DNA of 5,006 bases, from contig JAUQWR010000304.1 of NCBI GenBank assembly GCA_030835065.1, positions 1 to 5,006 of the forward strand, written 5' to 3'. A program made the translations under genes and the position numbers. Under the pieces are notes generated by a model that was not told the origin of the DNA, made no database searches, and saw nothing but the letters and a program-made list of their open reading frames with translations. This DNA comes from Candidatus Kapaibacterium sp. Lineage in GTDB: Bacteria; Bacteroidota; Ignavibacteria; Kapaibacteriales; UBA2268. Shown one piece after another: positions 1-5,006 of the stretch; positions within the stretch are counted from its first letter, which is position 1, and every line of letters starts with the position of its first letter.

Positions 1-788
1 AGTAAGCTTCCTATAGCTTGCCTTTCTTTGCCGATTGTAGTTAGTTCATAATCACAATTGCGGTATTTCAGATAAAGCTCTTGAAAATCAGAAATGAGTA
101 AATCGATAAAATCATTTTTTCCCGTCGAAGATTTTTCTTCGACAGGTTCTTCTTGGATTTCTTCTTTTTTATTAGTTTTTTCTTCTTTATTCTTATTATC
201 TATATTCTTATTCTTATTTAGAGAATCTGCGTTACGTTGTGTTATTTGTGGCGTGATTTGTGGCGTTATTGATTCTTCATTTGTAACGTTATTAGTAACG
301 TTTTCCGTTACGTCGTTAGTTACGTTAGTAATATCATCAATGGAATTATTTATTTCCTCTAAATCTTTTTGTAATTCTAGTATTTTAGCTCTTTTTCGAG
401 CACGATAATTTCTTTGTCGTTTTGCATTATTAGCTTGTATTTCGGTCAACTTATCAATATTTTGATGTTTGTCGAAATTAACAATATCAATTGTATTATT
501 ACTTAGTATTTCTATCATTTCGAAATTATTAAAACATTCTAAAGCGTTTGATAACTCCGTTACGTTACTATTTAACAATACACTCAATTCTTCTACTGAG
601 TAACCTTGCTTTGCATTTTTACCTACTATTCCGCTCATGTTTTGTTTTCCAGCAAAACATAGTAGTTTTATCCATAAGACAATATTCTTAGCTCCATTAG
701 GGCCAGCTTCGATTAGTTTGATTTTTTCGTCTTCAAACATACGTGTAGCAATTTTAATCCATTGAATTTCGGTTTCTTTAGTAGCCAT
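1..788 (-). CDS. Phage replisome organizer, 3' end beyond the window
   Basis: This ORF starts at ATG 788-786 and stays open for 262 codons to the left edge, so its C-terminus is missing. Residues about 8-110 match the phage replisome organizer N-terminal domain as I know it: IQWIKI, FEDEKIK, IEAGPNG, LWIKLLCFAGKQN, then a helix-turn-helix-like part (VEELSVLL, 65-72) and IVNFDKHQN (102-110). A basic patch (KRQRNYRARKRAK, 123-135) follows. Residues 146-220 are a low-complexity Asn/Thr/Val then Lys/Glu linker. A new folded segment (FQELYLKYR, 235-243; IGKERQAIG, 252-260) begins before the edge. Known members bind the phage origin and recruit helicase or loader. The start has an upstream GAGG seven bases away and lies 12 bases after the preceding stop. 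The linker DNA carries tandem repeats, listed separately. The family call is strong; helicase recruitment is inferred. Confidence 0.85.
   Translation of the reverse strand, partial: MATKETEIQWIKIATRMFEDEKIKLIEAGPNGAKNIVLWIKLLCFAGKQNMSGIVGKNAKQGYSVEELSVLLNSNVTELSNALECFNNFEMIEILSNNTIDIVNFDKHQNIDKLTEIQANNAKRQRNYRARKRAKILELQKDLEEINNSIDDITNVTNDVTENVTNNVTNEESITPQITPQITQRNADSLNKNKNIDNKNKEEKTNKKEEIQEEPVEEKSSTGKNDFIDLLISDFQELYLKYRNCDYELTTIGKERQAIGSL
161..220. other. Very AT-rich stretch next to the repeats, possible unwinding element
   Basis: Only 9 of 60 bases are G or C (15 %), and the minus strand is mostly purine. The stretch codes for the Lys/Asn/Glu-rich part of the organizer linker. Its place directly beside the 12-bp repeats matches the iteron-then-AT-rich order of phage origins such as lambda. 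The duplex-unwinding role is inferred. Confidence 0.4.
237..269 (-). repeat. Second family of 12-bp direct repeats in the organizer linker
   Basis: Two near-identical units (ATAACGCCACAA, ATCACGCCACAA) and a partial third (ATAACACAA) follow the first repeat array after nine bases. They encode I-T-P-Q twice and then I-T-Q. They keep the same 12-base period but a different sequence, so this could be a second binding-site class or simply a protein repeat. Confidence 0.5.
279..326 (-). repeat. Four tandem 12-bp repeats, candidate origin iterons
   Basis: On the minus strand four units follow without gaps: AACGTAACTAAC, GACGTAACGGAA, AACGTTACTAAT and AACGTTACAAAT (consensus RACGTWACNRAN). They lie in the linker of the replisome organizer gene and encode N/D-V-T-N/E. 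The 12-bp period puts each unit close to one helical turn from the next. Phages such as lambda keep origin iterons inside the initiator gene in this way. An origin role here is inference; a repetitive Asn/Thr linker alone would also give a 12-bp period. Confidence 0.55.
462..758 (-). repeat. Direct repeat copy A (organizer N-terminal domain)
   Basis: This segment of the organizer gene (residues 11-109) aligns without gaps to 891-1187, at a constant offset of 429 bp. Within the 186-bp core (552-737 against 981-1166), I counted 30 differences, about 84 % identity. Many are third-position changes, as expected of a duplication kept under selection. Confidence 0.85.
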
Positions 789-800
789 GACTAACCTCAT

Positions 801-1403
801 TTATTCTTTCTGAGAATTTAATTGATTAAATTCATGAACCCAATCAAAAATGCTATCATTTTCTTCACTTGGATTCTCTTTGCTTTTGAATTGATAATTA
901 TTGAAATTGACAATATTAATTACATCATCATCATCAAAATCTATCATATCTAATTTATAGAATCTATCTAAAGCTTTATATAACTCCGTTACGTTACTAT
1001 TTAACAGTACGCTCAACTCTTCTACTGTATAGCCTTGCTTTGCATTTTTACACAATCTTCCTTTCATATTTTGCTTACCTGCAAAACATAATAGTTTTAA
1101 CCATAGCATAATATTCTTTGTTCCATTAGGTCCTGCTTCGATTTGCTTTATTTTTTCATCTTCGAAAATATCAGTGGAAATATTGATAACATCATTCTCA
1201 GGTTCTTCAATGTGAGATAAAAGAATTTGCTCAAATCTTTCAATAAGTTCAATGAGCAAAATATCGGAATCAGTAGCTTTAACAGGAACGGACATAGTCC
1301 AATGCTTTTCGCTTAACGAAAGCTTATTTACTAATGTTCTACATTTCTGAATTAAATCATTATTAGACATTTCTTTAATGCCAGGAGGATTTATATTATC
1401 CAT
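801..1403 (-). CDS. Two-part protein: small phage N-terminal segment plus truncated replisome organizer domain
   Basis: This is a 200-aa protein. Residues 12-65 are helical around EKHWTMSVPV (32-41) and DSDILLIELIERFE (45-58). That pattern resembles small uncharacterised phage proteins I have seen as stand-alone genes. Residues 73-171 are a second copy of the organizer domain in the next gene downstream: FEDEKIK, IEAGPNG, KLLCFAGKQNM, KNAKQGY, VEELSVLLNSNVTEL. Over 62 core residues, 53 are identical. The copy lacks the organizer's early Trp (QW), its KHQN motif, basic patch, linker and C-terminal domain. It ends in a short acidic tail. The helix-turn-helix-like segment (127-141) is intact, so DNA binding is possible. 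ATG 1403 has AGGTG five bases upstream and overlaps the preceding gene by 8 bases. An inner ATG at 1370 (residue 12) is the alternative start. Function is unknown; an accessory or competing replication factor is my inference. Confidence 0.75.
   Translation of the reverse strand: MDNINPPGIKEMSNNDLIQKCRTLVNKLSLSEKHWTMSVPVKATDSDILLIELIERFEQILLSHIEEPENDVINISTDIFEDEKIKQIEAGPNGTKNIMLWLKLLCFAGKQNMKGRLCKNAKQGYTVEELSVLLNSNVTELYKALDRFYKLDMIDFDDDDVINIVNFNNYQFKSKENPSEENDSIFDWVHEFNQLNSQKE
891..1187 (-). repeat. Direct repeat copy B (organizer domain in the 200-aa gene)
   Basis: This is the partner of 462-758 and encodes residues 73-171 of the 200-aa protein. Similarity fades at both ends: upstream it meets the WTMSVP-type segment, and downstream it ends where the organizer's KHQN and basic patch would begin. 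Both copies are in the same orientation and reading frame. Confidence 0.85.
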
Positions 1404-1692
1404 TTTGCACCTGTTTTATTAAATTTTCTAATTCTGTTCTAAACTCTATTGCACTTTCGGAGATTTTTTCTATATCAACAAAAAGAAATGATTGGAGAAT
1501 GGATTTAATTAAAAATTTCAAAGCATTTACAGCATCTTCTATTGTTTCTCCCCAAACAGTATTTTTGAATGTACCAGTTACAATTATATATTTATCATCT
1601 TTTTTACTCGGCATATACAATTGTATGCCAACGGTTTCTAACTCTCTTTTTGCTAACTTTTCTACCAATGCATTTAATTCTTTAGTTTTCAT
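1396..1692 (-). CDS. Hypothetical 98-aa phage protein
   Basis: I do not recognise this gene. The predicted layout is an N-terminal charged helix (about 3-19), a beta-type stretch (YIIVTGTF, 35-42), a TVWGETIEDAVNALKFLI segment (45-62) that looks like a turn followed by an amphipathic helix, and a C-terminal helix to the end. There is no signal peptide, membrane segment or cysteine. The start at 1692 has AGGTG five bases upstream, inside TAAGGTGCAAAATG. The stop of the preceding gene therefore overlaps this gene's ribosome-binding site, which suggests coupled translation. Its 3' end overlaps the next gene by 8 bases. The position directly before the replication genes fits an early phage accessory role, but nothing in the sequence names one. 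Confidence 0.6.
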   Translation of the reverse strand: MKTKELNALVEKLAKRELETVGIQLYMPSKKDDKYIIVTGTFKNTVWGETIEDAVNALKFLIKSILQSFLFVDIEKISESAIEFRTELENLIKQVQNG

Positions 1693-1700
1693 TTTGCACC

Positions 1701-1961
1701 TTAACTTTCTAAGTATTTGATTATTTCTTCTTGTGTATGATGTGTTTTTTGTTCAGTACGCAAGTCCATTAATTTTTTATAAAGTATTTCATTTTCAGCT
1801 TCACTTATATTAATTTGTTCTAAAAATATAAATGGGCGTGGCTGTTGGAAAATTACTATTTCGCCTACTCTGATAAAATCATAGGTGCGATTGTATTCAA
1901 TCATAAATCCTTCAGCTATTAGCCTATCAATCTTCTTATCTATCATTTCGTATGTAATCAT
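1701..1961 (-). CDS. Hypothetical 86-aa phage protein
   Basis: I do not recognise this small protein. It opens with a helix (EMIDKKIDRLIAEGF, 5-19), continues with alternating hydrophobic residues likely to form strands (DFIRVGEIVIFQQ, 28-40), and ends in a charged helix (about 53-85). It has no cysteines, signal or membrane segment, so it is probably soluble. The start ATG at 1961-1959 has AGGTG five bases upstream in CAGGTGCAAAAATG, and begins 15 bases after the preceding stop. The TAA stop runs into the ribosome-binding site of the 98-aa gene. Support is from the strong start site, tight operon fit and sensible composition rather than homology. Confidence 0.6.
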   Translation of the reverse strand: MITYEMIDKKIDRLIAEGFMIEYNRTYDFIRVGEIVIFQQPRPFIFLEQINISEAENEILYKKLMDLRTEQKTHHTQEEIIKYLES

Positions 1962-1976
1962 TTTTGCACCTGTGAA

Positions 1977-2810
1977 TTAAATAATTAAATTTATATGAGA
2001 TAATATTTTATCAAACGTCAAATCGTCATCGCCTTCAATCCATGAAGCTATATGAAATAAATCAGTACAATCCGGAATCACCCCAAATAAAATTGGGTCT
2101 TTGGGTTTTGGTGAGCTGTCATTTACAAAAAAGATATTTTTATTATTGCCGTCATATCTTAATACATAGTAGTTGCTAAAAAGTTTTAGCATTTCAGCTT
2201 TATTTAAAGCATCTATTACATCTTTTGGCAACATCTTTTCGTAACGTCCTAATTCTTCAAAAACTAATCCTCTCGGGCTCTTTAGTACAAAGTTAATCAA
2301 CTGTTGCTCAGTTATAAAAGCGTAACCTTCATCTTTGAGTATTTGTTTTTCTTTTGCAATTCGTATTGATTCTCTTGCCTTATTGTATGCAGCAGTATTA
2401 TATTTAGAAGATATACCGTCTAAACAACTTTCTATTTCCTCTGATGAAACACTCTCAATTTCTTTCATTCCTGTCTTGATTTCGTCAAACAATTTGTCTA
2501 TGTTTGTTTCTTTTTTTATTAATGCTTGGCGAAATTTAATGTATATCTGATAAATCCACCTCATAGACGGCTTCATTCTTGTTAAATCTCTGTTTATTTG
2601 GAAAGGTATGCCGTCCCAAACATCACGTTTAAAAGCTATTTCTGGAAAACCTAACTGCATTGAATGTTCTTCAATTTCATTTGAAAATTTTCTAAACAAT
2701 GGGTCTTCTGTAGTAAAATCTTTTTGCAATTCTTCAAATCTACTGCAAGATAAATTATAATTATCACTTCTATGCAATAGAACTATCTGAGTTAAACTGT
2801 TGTTTAGCAT
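1977..2810 (-). CDS. Hypothetical 277-aa phage protein with distinctive C-terminal motif
   Basis: This is the longest complete gene here, and I cannot name its function. Residues 1-60 are mixed. Residues 83-160 are largely helical and charged, with a likely coiled or extended helical part (RESIRIAKEKQILKDEG, 146-162). Residues 165-220 could form a small winged-helix-like unit (ITEQQLINFVLKSPRG, EELGRYEKMLPKDVIDALNKAEML, YYVLRYDG), which is inference from pattern only. The C-terminus has KDPILFGVI (237-245) and LFHIASWIEGDDDLTFDKIL (251-270). These resemble a recurring DPxxFG...ADWxDxxxDLT pattern I associate with uncharacterised proteins. The ATG at 2810 overlaps the upstream stop by 7 bases (ATGCTAA) and has AAGGTG five bases before it, so translation is probably coupled. 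No Walker motif is visible, so it is not a DnaC/IstB-type loader. Confidence 0.7.
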   Translation of the reverse strand: MLNNSLTQIVLLHRSDNYNLSCSRFEELQKDFTTEDPLFRKFSNEIEEHSMQLGFPEIAFKRDVWDGIPFQINRDLTRMKPSMRWIYQIYIKFRQALIKKETNIDKLFDEIKTGMKEIESVSSEEIESCLDGISSKYNTAAYNKARESIRIAKEKQILKDEGYAFITEQQLINFVLKSPRGLVFEELGRYEKMLPKDVIDALNKAEMLKLFSNYYVLRYDGNNKNIFFVNDSSPKPKDPILFGVIPDCTDLFHIASWIEGDDDLTFDKILSHINLII

Positions 2811-3151
2811 AGTTCACCTTTATTTAAATATTCATTTTTTATTGCTTTGAGATTATCAAAAAATCTTTCTTGCTCTTTTATCGTTTTTTCATCATATTCT
2901 TTTTCATATGCAAAAATTAATTCTTCTATCGGCTTAGTGAAATACTCTATTGGTATATATATATTTGTATCGCCTTGAAATGTATGTTTATATCTAACTG
3001 TGATGTGATTAGTAGATAATTTATAATTGTATATATCTTCGCAACTTGTTTTTTTACCTGTTAATTTCATGCAAAAATGAATTCGTTCCATGATGTATTT
3101 ATCACATTTTTTATAATATTCCAACAGCGAGTTAAATTCTATTTCAGTCAT
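2804..3151 (-). CDS. Hypothetical 115-aa phage protein
   Basis: I do not recognise this protein. An N-terminal helix (5-30) is followed by CEDIYNYKL (37-45), a probable beta hairpin (HITVRYKHTFQGDTNIYIPIEYF, 49-71) and a long charged C-terminal helix (74-110) that may form a coiled coil. Cysteines at 16, 27, 37 and 115 do not form an obvious metal site. ATG 3151 lies 9 bases after the preceding stop and has GGTGAT directly upstream. That sequence can pair with the extended 16S tail, although spacing is short. The C-terminal codons overlap the start of the 277-aa gene by 7 bases. Alternating strand and helix content and the operon position support a real gene. Confidence 0.65.
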   Translation of the reverse strand: MTEIEFNSLLEYYKKCDKYIMERIHFCMKLTGKKTSCEDIYNYKLSTNHITVRYKHTFQGDTNIYIPIEYFTKPIEELIFAYEKEYDEKTIKEQERFFDNLKAIKNEYLNKGELC

Positions 3152-3160
3152 AAATCACCA

Positions 3161-3715
3161 TTAATATAAATCTTCAGAAAAAAGTTCATCTTTGTCATAT
3201 TGTGTTTTGCCACCATTTTTTTTGTGAATTTTAGCGGCTTCTGCTCTATCAACAAATCTATTTTCAGTAGTAAGAAATCCTTGTGTATATTCACCAAGTT
3301 CAAATTGTCTTTTGTTTGTCAAATCATTAACCAATGCAATTATAGTATTATGTCTATAACCACAAAAAACAGCACCTTCAGTAATATTAATTGGATTCCG
3401 GAATTTAGTATTATTGTTGAATATTGGAAATTCCTTGTACCAAATTGCAGCTGAGATTATTCGTTCCATGTTGGCTGGCTTTTCTATATTATTTTTTTTG
3501 TGAAAAGTATTTATTATTTCTATTAATTCTTCTTCGGTATGTATATTTTCGGCAATCATAGAACACGTTTTATTGTCTTCATTGAGGTTATCGCAAAAAA
3601 CATAAGTTTTACTACTTTTCTTAAAAGTTCGTGATAATTCACCGCTGTTTGATATATCAATACCACACAAATCACAATAAGTTATATTCATATATTTTAG
3701 TTCTATTCTTTTCAC
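3161..3715 (-). CDS. Conserved phage protein of unknown function with possible zinc-binding N-terminus, GTG start
   Basis: From the GTG at 3715-3713 this is a 184-aa protein. The N-terminus has CDLC (14-17) and two later cysteines (41 and 51), which may form a zinc site; the last pair is widely spaced, so this is uncertain. The C-terminal half has a pattern I recall from many unrelated phage genomes: AAIWYK (89-94), GYRHNTIIALV (119-129), QGFLTTENRFVDRAEAA (145-161) and LFSEDLY (178-184) at the very end. Its function is unknown as far as I know. I chose GTG because AGGAAGG lies six bases upstream and it overlaps the preceding stop as GTGA. A TTG at 3757 gives 14 more residues but would reach deep into the upstream gene, and the ATG at 3691 lacks a good ribosome-binding site. 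Confidence 0.75.
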   Translation of the reverse strand: MKRIELKYMNITYCDLCGIDISNSGELSRTFKKSSKTYVFCDNLNEDNKTCSMIAENIHTEEELIEIINTFHKKNNIEKPANMERIISAAIWYKEFPIFNNNTKFRNPINITEGAVFCGYRHNTIIALVNDLTNKRQFELGEYTQGFLTTENRFVDRAEAAKIHKKNGGKTQYDKDELFSEDLY

Positions 3716-4176
3716 ATCACACCTTCCTCGGTAGATTTGGATTTGATACGAAGACAAGTTGTAACAGGATCAACTGGATACCCTAATGGGAGCCAACGTT
3801 CAACATGTGTGTTCCAAACTTCAATATTTGTTGAATTGTATTCGCCGCCAAAGACACCCCATTGAAATTGCCTTAAAACAAACTTTATGTATTCGCACCT
3901 TGTTTCAAATGACAATTGCAAAAATTTTTCTTGCGTCATATCCTTAAATCTTTCATCATCAACATCACCATATTTTTGCCGCAAATCTTTGGATAATTCA
4001 GGTAAATGTGGCTCTATTTCATCTGCGTAAGTCATCAAAGCTTTTCTGCAAGCATTAATATGGAATTTGTCGCCTTCGCCAGCTATTTTTAAAATAAAGT
4101 ATTCATTTTCAAAATTCATCGGCGTGCCATCAGTTCGACTGATCTGGTATTTGTTATAAAATCCAGTGTTTTTCAT
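3712..4176 (-). CDS. Conserved phage protein of unknown function, 154 aa
   Basis: The N-terminal half (KYQISRTDGTPM, 9-20; EYFILKI, 25-31; HINACRKALMTYADEIE, 39-55; LSKDL, 61-65) resembles a pattern I have seen in uncharacterised early phage proteins, roughly Y-x-V-x-R-T-D-G...EYFVL...A-L-x-A-Y-A. The second half is Trp-rich and aromatic (RQFQWGVFGG, 102-111; EVWNTHVERWLPLGYP, 119-134) and I cannot assign it. The start at 4176 follows GAGGTG by four bases, and the previous gene's TAA stop sits between that site and the ATG. An ATG at 4197 would add seven residues but overlaps the upstream gene and lacks this site. The stop overlaps the next gene's GTG by 4 bases, so the two are probably translated together. 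Confidence 0.75.
   Translation of the reverse strand: MKNTGFYNKYQISRTDGTPMNFENEYFILKIAGEGDKFHINACRKALMTYADEIEPHLPELSKDLRQKYGDVDDERFKDMTQEKFLQLSFETRCEYIKFVLRQFQWGVFGGEYNSTNIEVWNTHVERWLPLGYPVDPVTTCLRIKSKSTEEGVM
3721..3728 (-). promoter_or_regulatory. Ribosome-binding site fixing the GTG start of the 184-aa gene
   Basis: AGGAAGGT on the minus strand lies six bases before the GTG at 3715-3713. It is the strongest such site near the possible starts and decides against TTG 3757 and ATG 3691. It lies inside the last codons of the upstream gene. Confidence 0.7.
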
Positions 4177-4177
4177 C

Positions 4178-4726
4178 TTACACCTCACTATCATCAATAT
4201 TGAGTAATTTTTCTGTTAGGATATCTATACAAAATGTTATGCCTCTATATAATCCTAGGTATTCAGCTATTTCTATGTTCCTGTAATCCCTGTAAGATGA
4301 ATCAATATTAGCTCTTAATTTTTTTAATGTACTGATCGTCTTTACTACATTTAGTCGGTTAATTATTCCAGAATTTTTTCTTCGAAAACTACTTCTTAAT
4401 AATCGATTTTGTAGTTTAGTAATTTCTGCTTGTATAAATTCTGTTTTTTCATTTATTCGCTTTGTATATTCTTGTATTACTTCATCTAATTTTTTAGTAT
4501 CTTCGGAACTCATAAATGCAGGTACTTTTATATACAATCCGTCTAAATCAAGTTCTAATTCTTTAAAAGTTTTACCTTTCAAACCTATAACTTTATCACC
4601 TGATATTATCAAAGTTGAATTTGGTGGTAAATTGGACAATATTTTTACAGTTGATGACATTAAATTTTCATCTAATTCAAAATCTGTAGTTAGTGTAAAT
4701 TCTTGCATATTACTAGGAGTTAACAT
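4178..4726 (-). CDS. Hypothetical 182-aa helical phage protein
   Basis: I do not recognise this gene. Residues 1-70 look like a small beta-rich domain (LIISGDKVIGLKG, 39-51; ELDLDGLYIKVPAF, 58-71). Residues 75-140 form a long, strongly charged helical region that could be a coiled coil, with a basic cluster (RLLRSSFRRK, 108-117). A second helical part (151-175) ends the protein. The basic coiled region could contact nucleic acid, but that is inference. Start ATG 4726-4724 has AGAGG seven bases upstream. It follows a 78-base gap with a hairpin, so it may be the first gene of the coupled block to its left. The stop ends one base before the next ATG. It is not a recognisable single-strand annealing protein or nuclease. 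Confidence 0.65.
   Translation of the reverse strand: MLTPSNMQEFTLTTDFELDENLMSSTVKILSNLPPNSTLIISGDKVIGLKGKTFKELELDLDGLYIKVPAFMSSEDTKKLDEVIQEYTKRINEKTEFIQAEITKLQNRLLRSSFRRKNSGIINRLNVVKTISTLKKLRANIDSSYRDYRNIEIAEYLGLYRGITFCIDILTEKLLNIDDSEV
4181..4186 (-). promoter_or_regulatory. Ribosome-binding site fixing the start of the 154-aa gene
   Basis: GAGGTG on the minus strand, then TAAG, then ATG at 4176. The TAA is the stop of the upstream gene, so termination and re-initiation occur within about ten bases. This supports the ATG at 4176 over the one at 4197. Confidence 0.7.
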
Positions 4727-4744
4727 TTTTATCCTCTTTTAAAA

Positions 4745-4770
4745 TCCGGAAAGAATTTGACTTCTTCCCG
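4745..4770 (-). other. Stem-loop in the leader of the 182-aa gene
   Basis: Read on the minus strand, CCGGGAAGAA and TTCTTTCCGG pair over ten positions around the six-base loop GTCAAA. One pair is a G-U wobble. On the plus strand the same position would be an A-C mismatch, so the structure favours minus-strand RNA. It lies between the stop at 4805 and the start at 4726, with only three U residues after the stem, which is weak for an intrinsic terminator. It may be an attenuator, a transcript-processing site or a protein-binding element; this is inferred from pairing alone. Confidence 0.55.
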
Positions 4771-4804
4771 GGGTTATACAAATCTTTAGAAATTCAGTTT
4801 TTGT

Positions 4805-5005
4805 TTAGTTCAGAATATTTGTTAATATTCGCTTATACCATTTGGGCTTAATATTCCCTGAATTTACTCTATTTGAAATTACCTCCTGATTTATTTCAAC
4901 TAGAGTTAATAATTCTGCTACAAAATCATTTAATGCTGTTTCAATTTTTATTACCTCCTCTTTTGATAAAGTTGTGGGAATCATAAATAATTCATCCTTA
5001 ACACC
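4805..5005 (-). CDS. C-terminal part of an unknown ORF, open at the right edge
   Basis: A minus-strand frame is open from the window edge to TAA at 4807-4805, giving at least 66 residues. They include IPTTLSKEEVIKIETALNDF, a mostly hydrophobic helical stretch (AELLTLVEINQEVI) and a basic end (IKPKWYKRILTNILN). I do not recognise it. An in-frame ATG at 4984-4982, with AAGGA ten bases upstream, could be the true start (59 aa), but the frame stays open upstream, so a longer gene is equally likely. The frame twice contains AGGAGGT (4953-4959 and 4881-4887) without usable starts after them. Its coding status rests on frame length and helical composition only. Confidence 0.45.
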   Translation of the reverse strand, partial: GVKDELFMIPTTLSKEEVIKIETALNDFVAELLTLVEINQEVISNRVNSGNIKPKWYKRILTNILN

Positions 5006-5006
5006 A

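Noticed and set aside
94..408. Plus-strand ORF of 104 codons, rich in Ser, Phe and Leu and looking membrane-like.
   Set aside because: It is the reverse of the low-complexity linker of the organizer gene. Its hydrophobic look comes from the complement of Lys/Asn/Glu codons, and it has no ribosome-binding site.
1396..1692. HicB-like antitoxin reading of the 98-aa protein, from the GETIEDAVNAL segment after a strand.
   Set aside because: The match is short and generic. The HicB core (G-Y-x-V-x-x-P-D-x-P-G-C) is missing and no HicA-type partner lies beside it.
1499..1720. Plus-strand ORF of 73 codons.
   Set aside because: It lies antisense to the 98-aa gene, which has a strong start site and operon fit.
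2335..2550. Plus-strand ORF of 71 codons.
   Set aside because: It lies wholly antisense to the 277-aa gene and has no start signal.
3200..3454. Plus-strand ORF of 84 codons.
   Set aside because: It is antisense to the conserved C-terminal half of the 184-aa phage protein.
3716..3757. TTG start at 3757 that lengthens the 184-aa protein by 14 residues.
   Set aside because: It has no good ribosome-binding site and overlaps the upstream gene by 46 bases. The GTG at 3715 has AGGAAGG at six bases.
4741..4770. The 4745-4770 hairpin as an intrinsic terminator.
   Set aside because: Only three U residues follow the stem on the minus strand and the plus-strand version has a mismatch, so I list it as a stem-loop of unknown role.
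4774..4805. Promoter with TATAAC at 4774-4779 on the minus strand.
   Set aside because: No -35 hexamer at proper spacing. The best candidate (CTGAAT) is only 13 bases away, and such boxes are frequent in AT-rich DNA.
4881..4959. Two perfect AGGAGGT sites on the minus strand that could mark small genes.
   Set aside because: No usable start with a meaningful frame follows either. They are explained by Glu-Val codons of the edge ORF.

Overview
The window is low in G+C (roughly 30 % by eye) and gene-dense. Every supported gene lies on the minus strand, packed end to start with gaps of 1-16 bases or overlaps of 4-8 bases. The one larger gap (78 bases) holds a hairpin. No tRNA, rRNA, transposase, CRISPR array or integrase is visible. 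Small unknown genes leading into a phage replisome organizer point to the early/replication module of a temperate phage or prophage in an AT-rich bacterium, most likely Bacillota or a similar host. The sequence does not fix the host.

In transcription order (right to left) the layout is: the 3' end of an unknown ORF (5005-4805); a hairpin (4770-4745); a 182-aa helical protein (4726-4178); a 154-aa phage protein (4176-3712); a 184-aa phage protein with a possible zinc site, starting at GTG (3715-3161); a 115-aa protein (3151-2804); a 277-aa protein (2810-1977); two small unknowns of 86 and 98 aa (1961-1701, 1692-1396); a 200-aa two-part protein (1403-801); and the first 262 residues of a replisome organizer that runs off the left edge (788-1). 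Tight spacing, and stop codons that overlap starts or ribosome-binding sites, suggest one translationally coupled operon.

The most striking point is at the left end. The 200-aa gene carries a second copy of the organizer's N-terminal winged-helix domain, collinear over about 297 bp and 84 % identical in nucleotides over its 186-bp core. It is joined to a different N-terminal segment and lacks the organizer's linker and C-terminal domain. The organizer's own linker contains four tandem 12-bp repeats, then a second 12-bp repeat family, then a very AT-rich stretch. This resembles the iteron-plus-AT-rich design of phage origins that lie inside the initiator gene. A plausible but untested reading is that the organizer opens the origin in its own gene, and that the truncated fused copy binds the same DNA or partner and modulates initiation.
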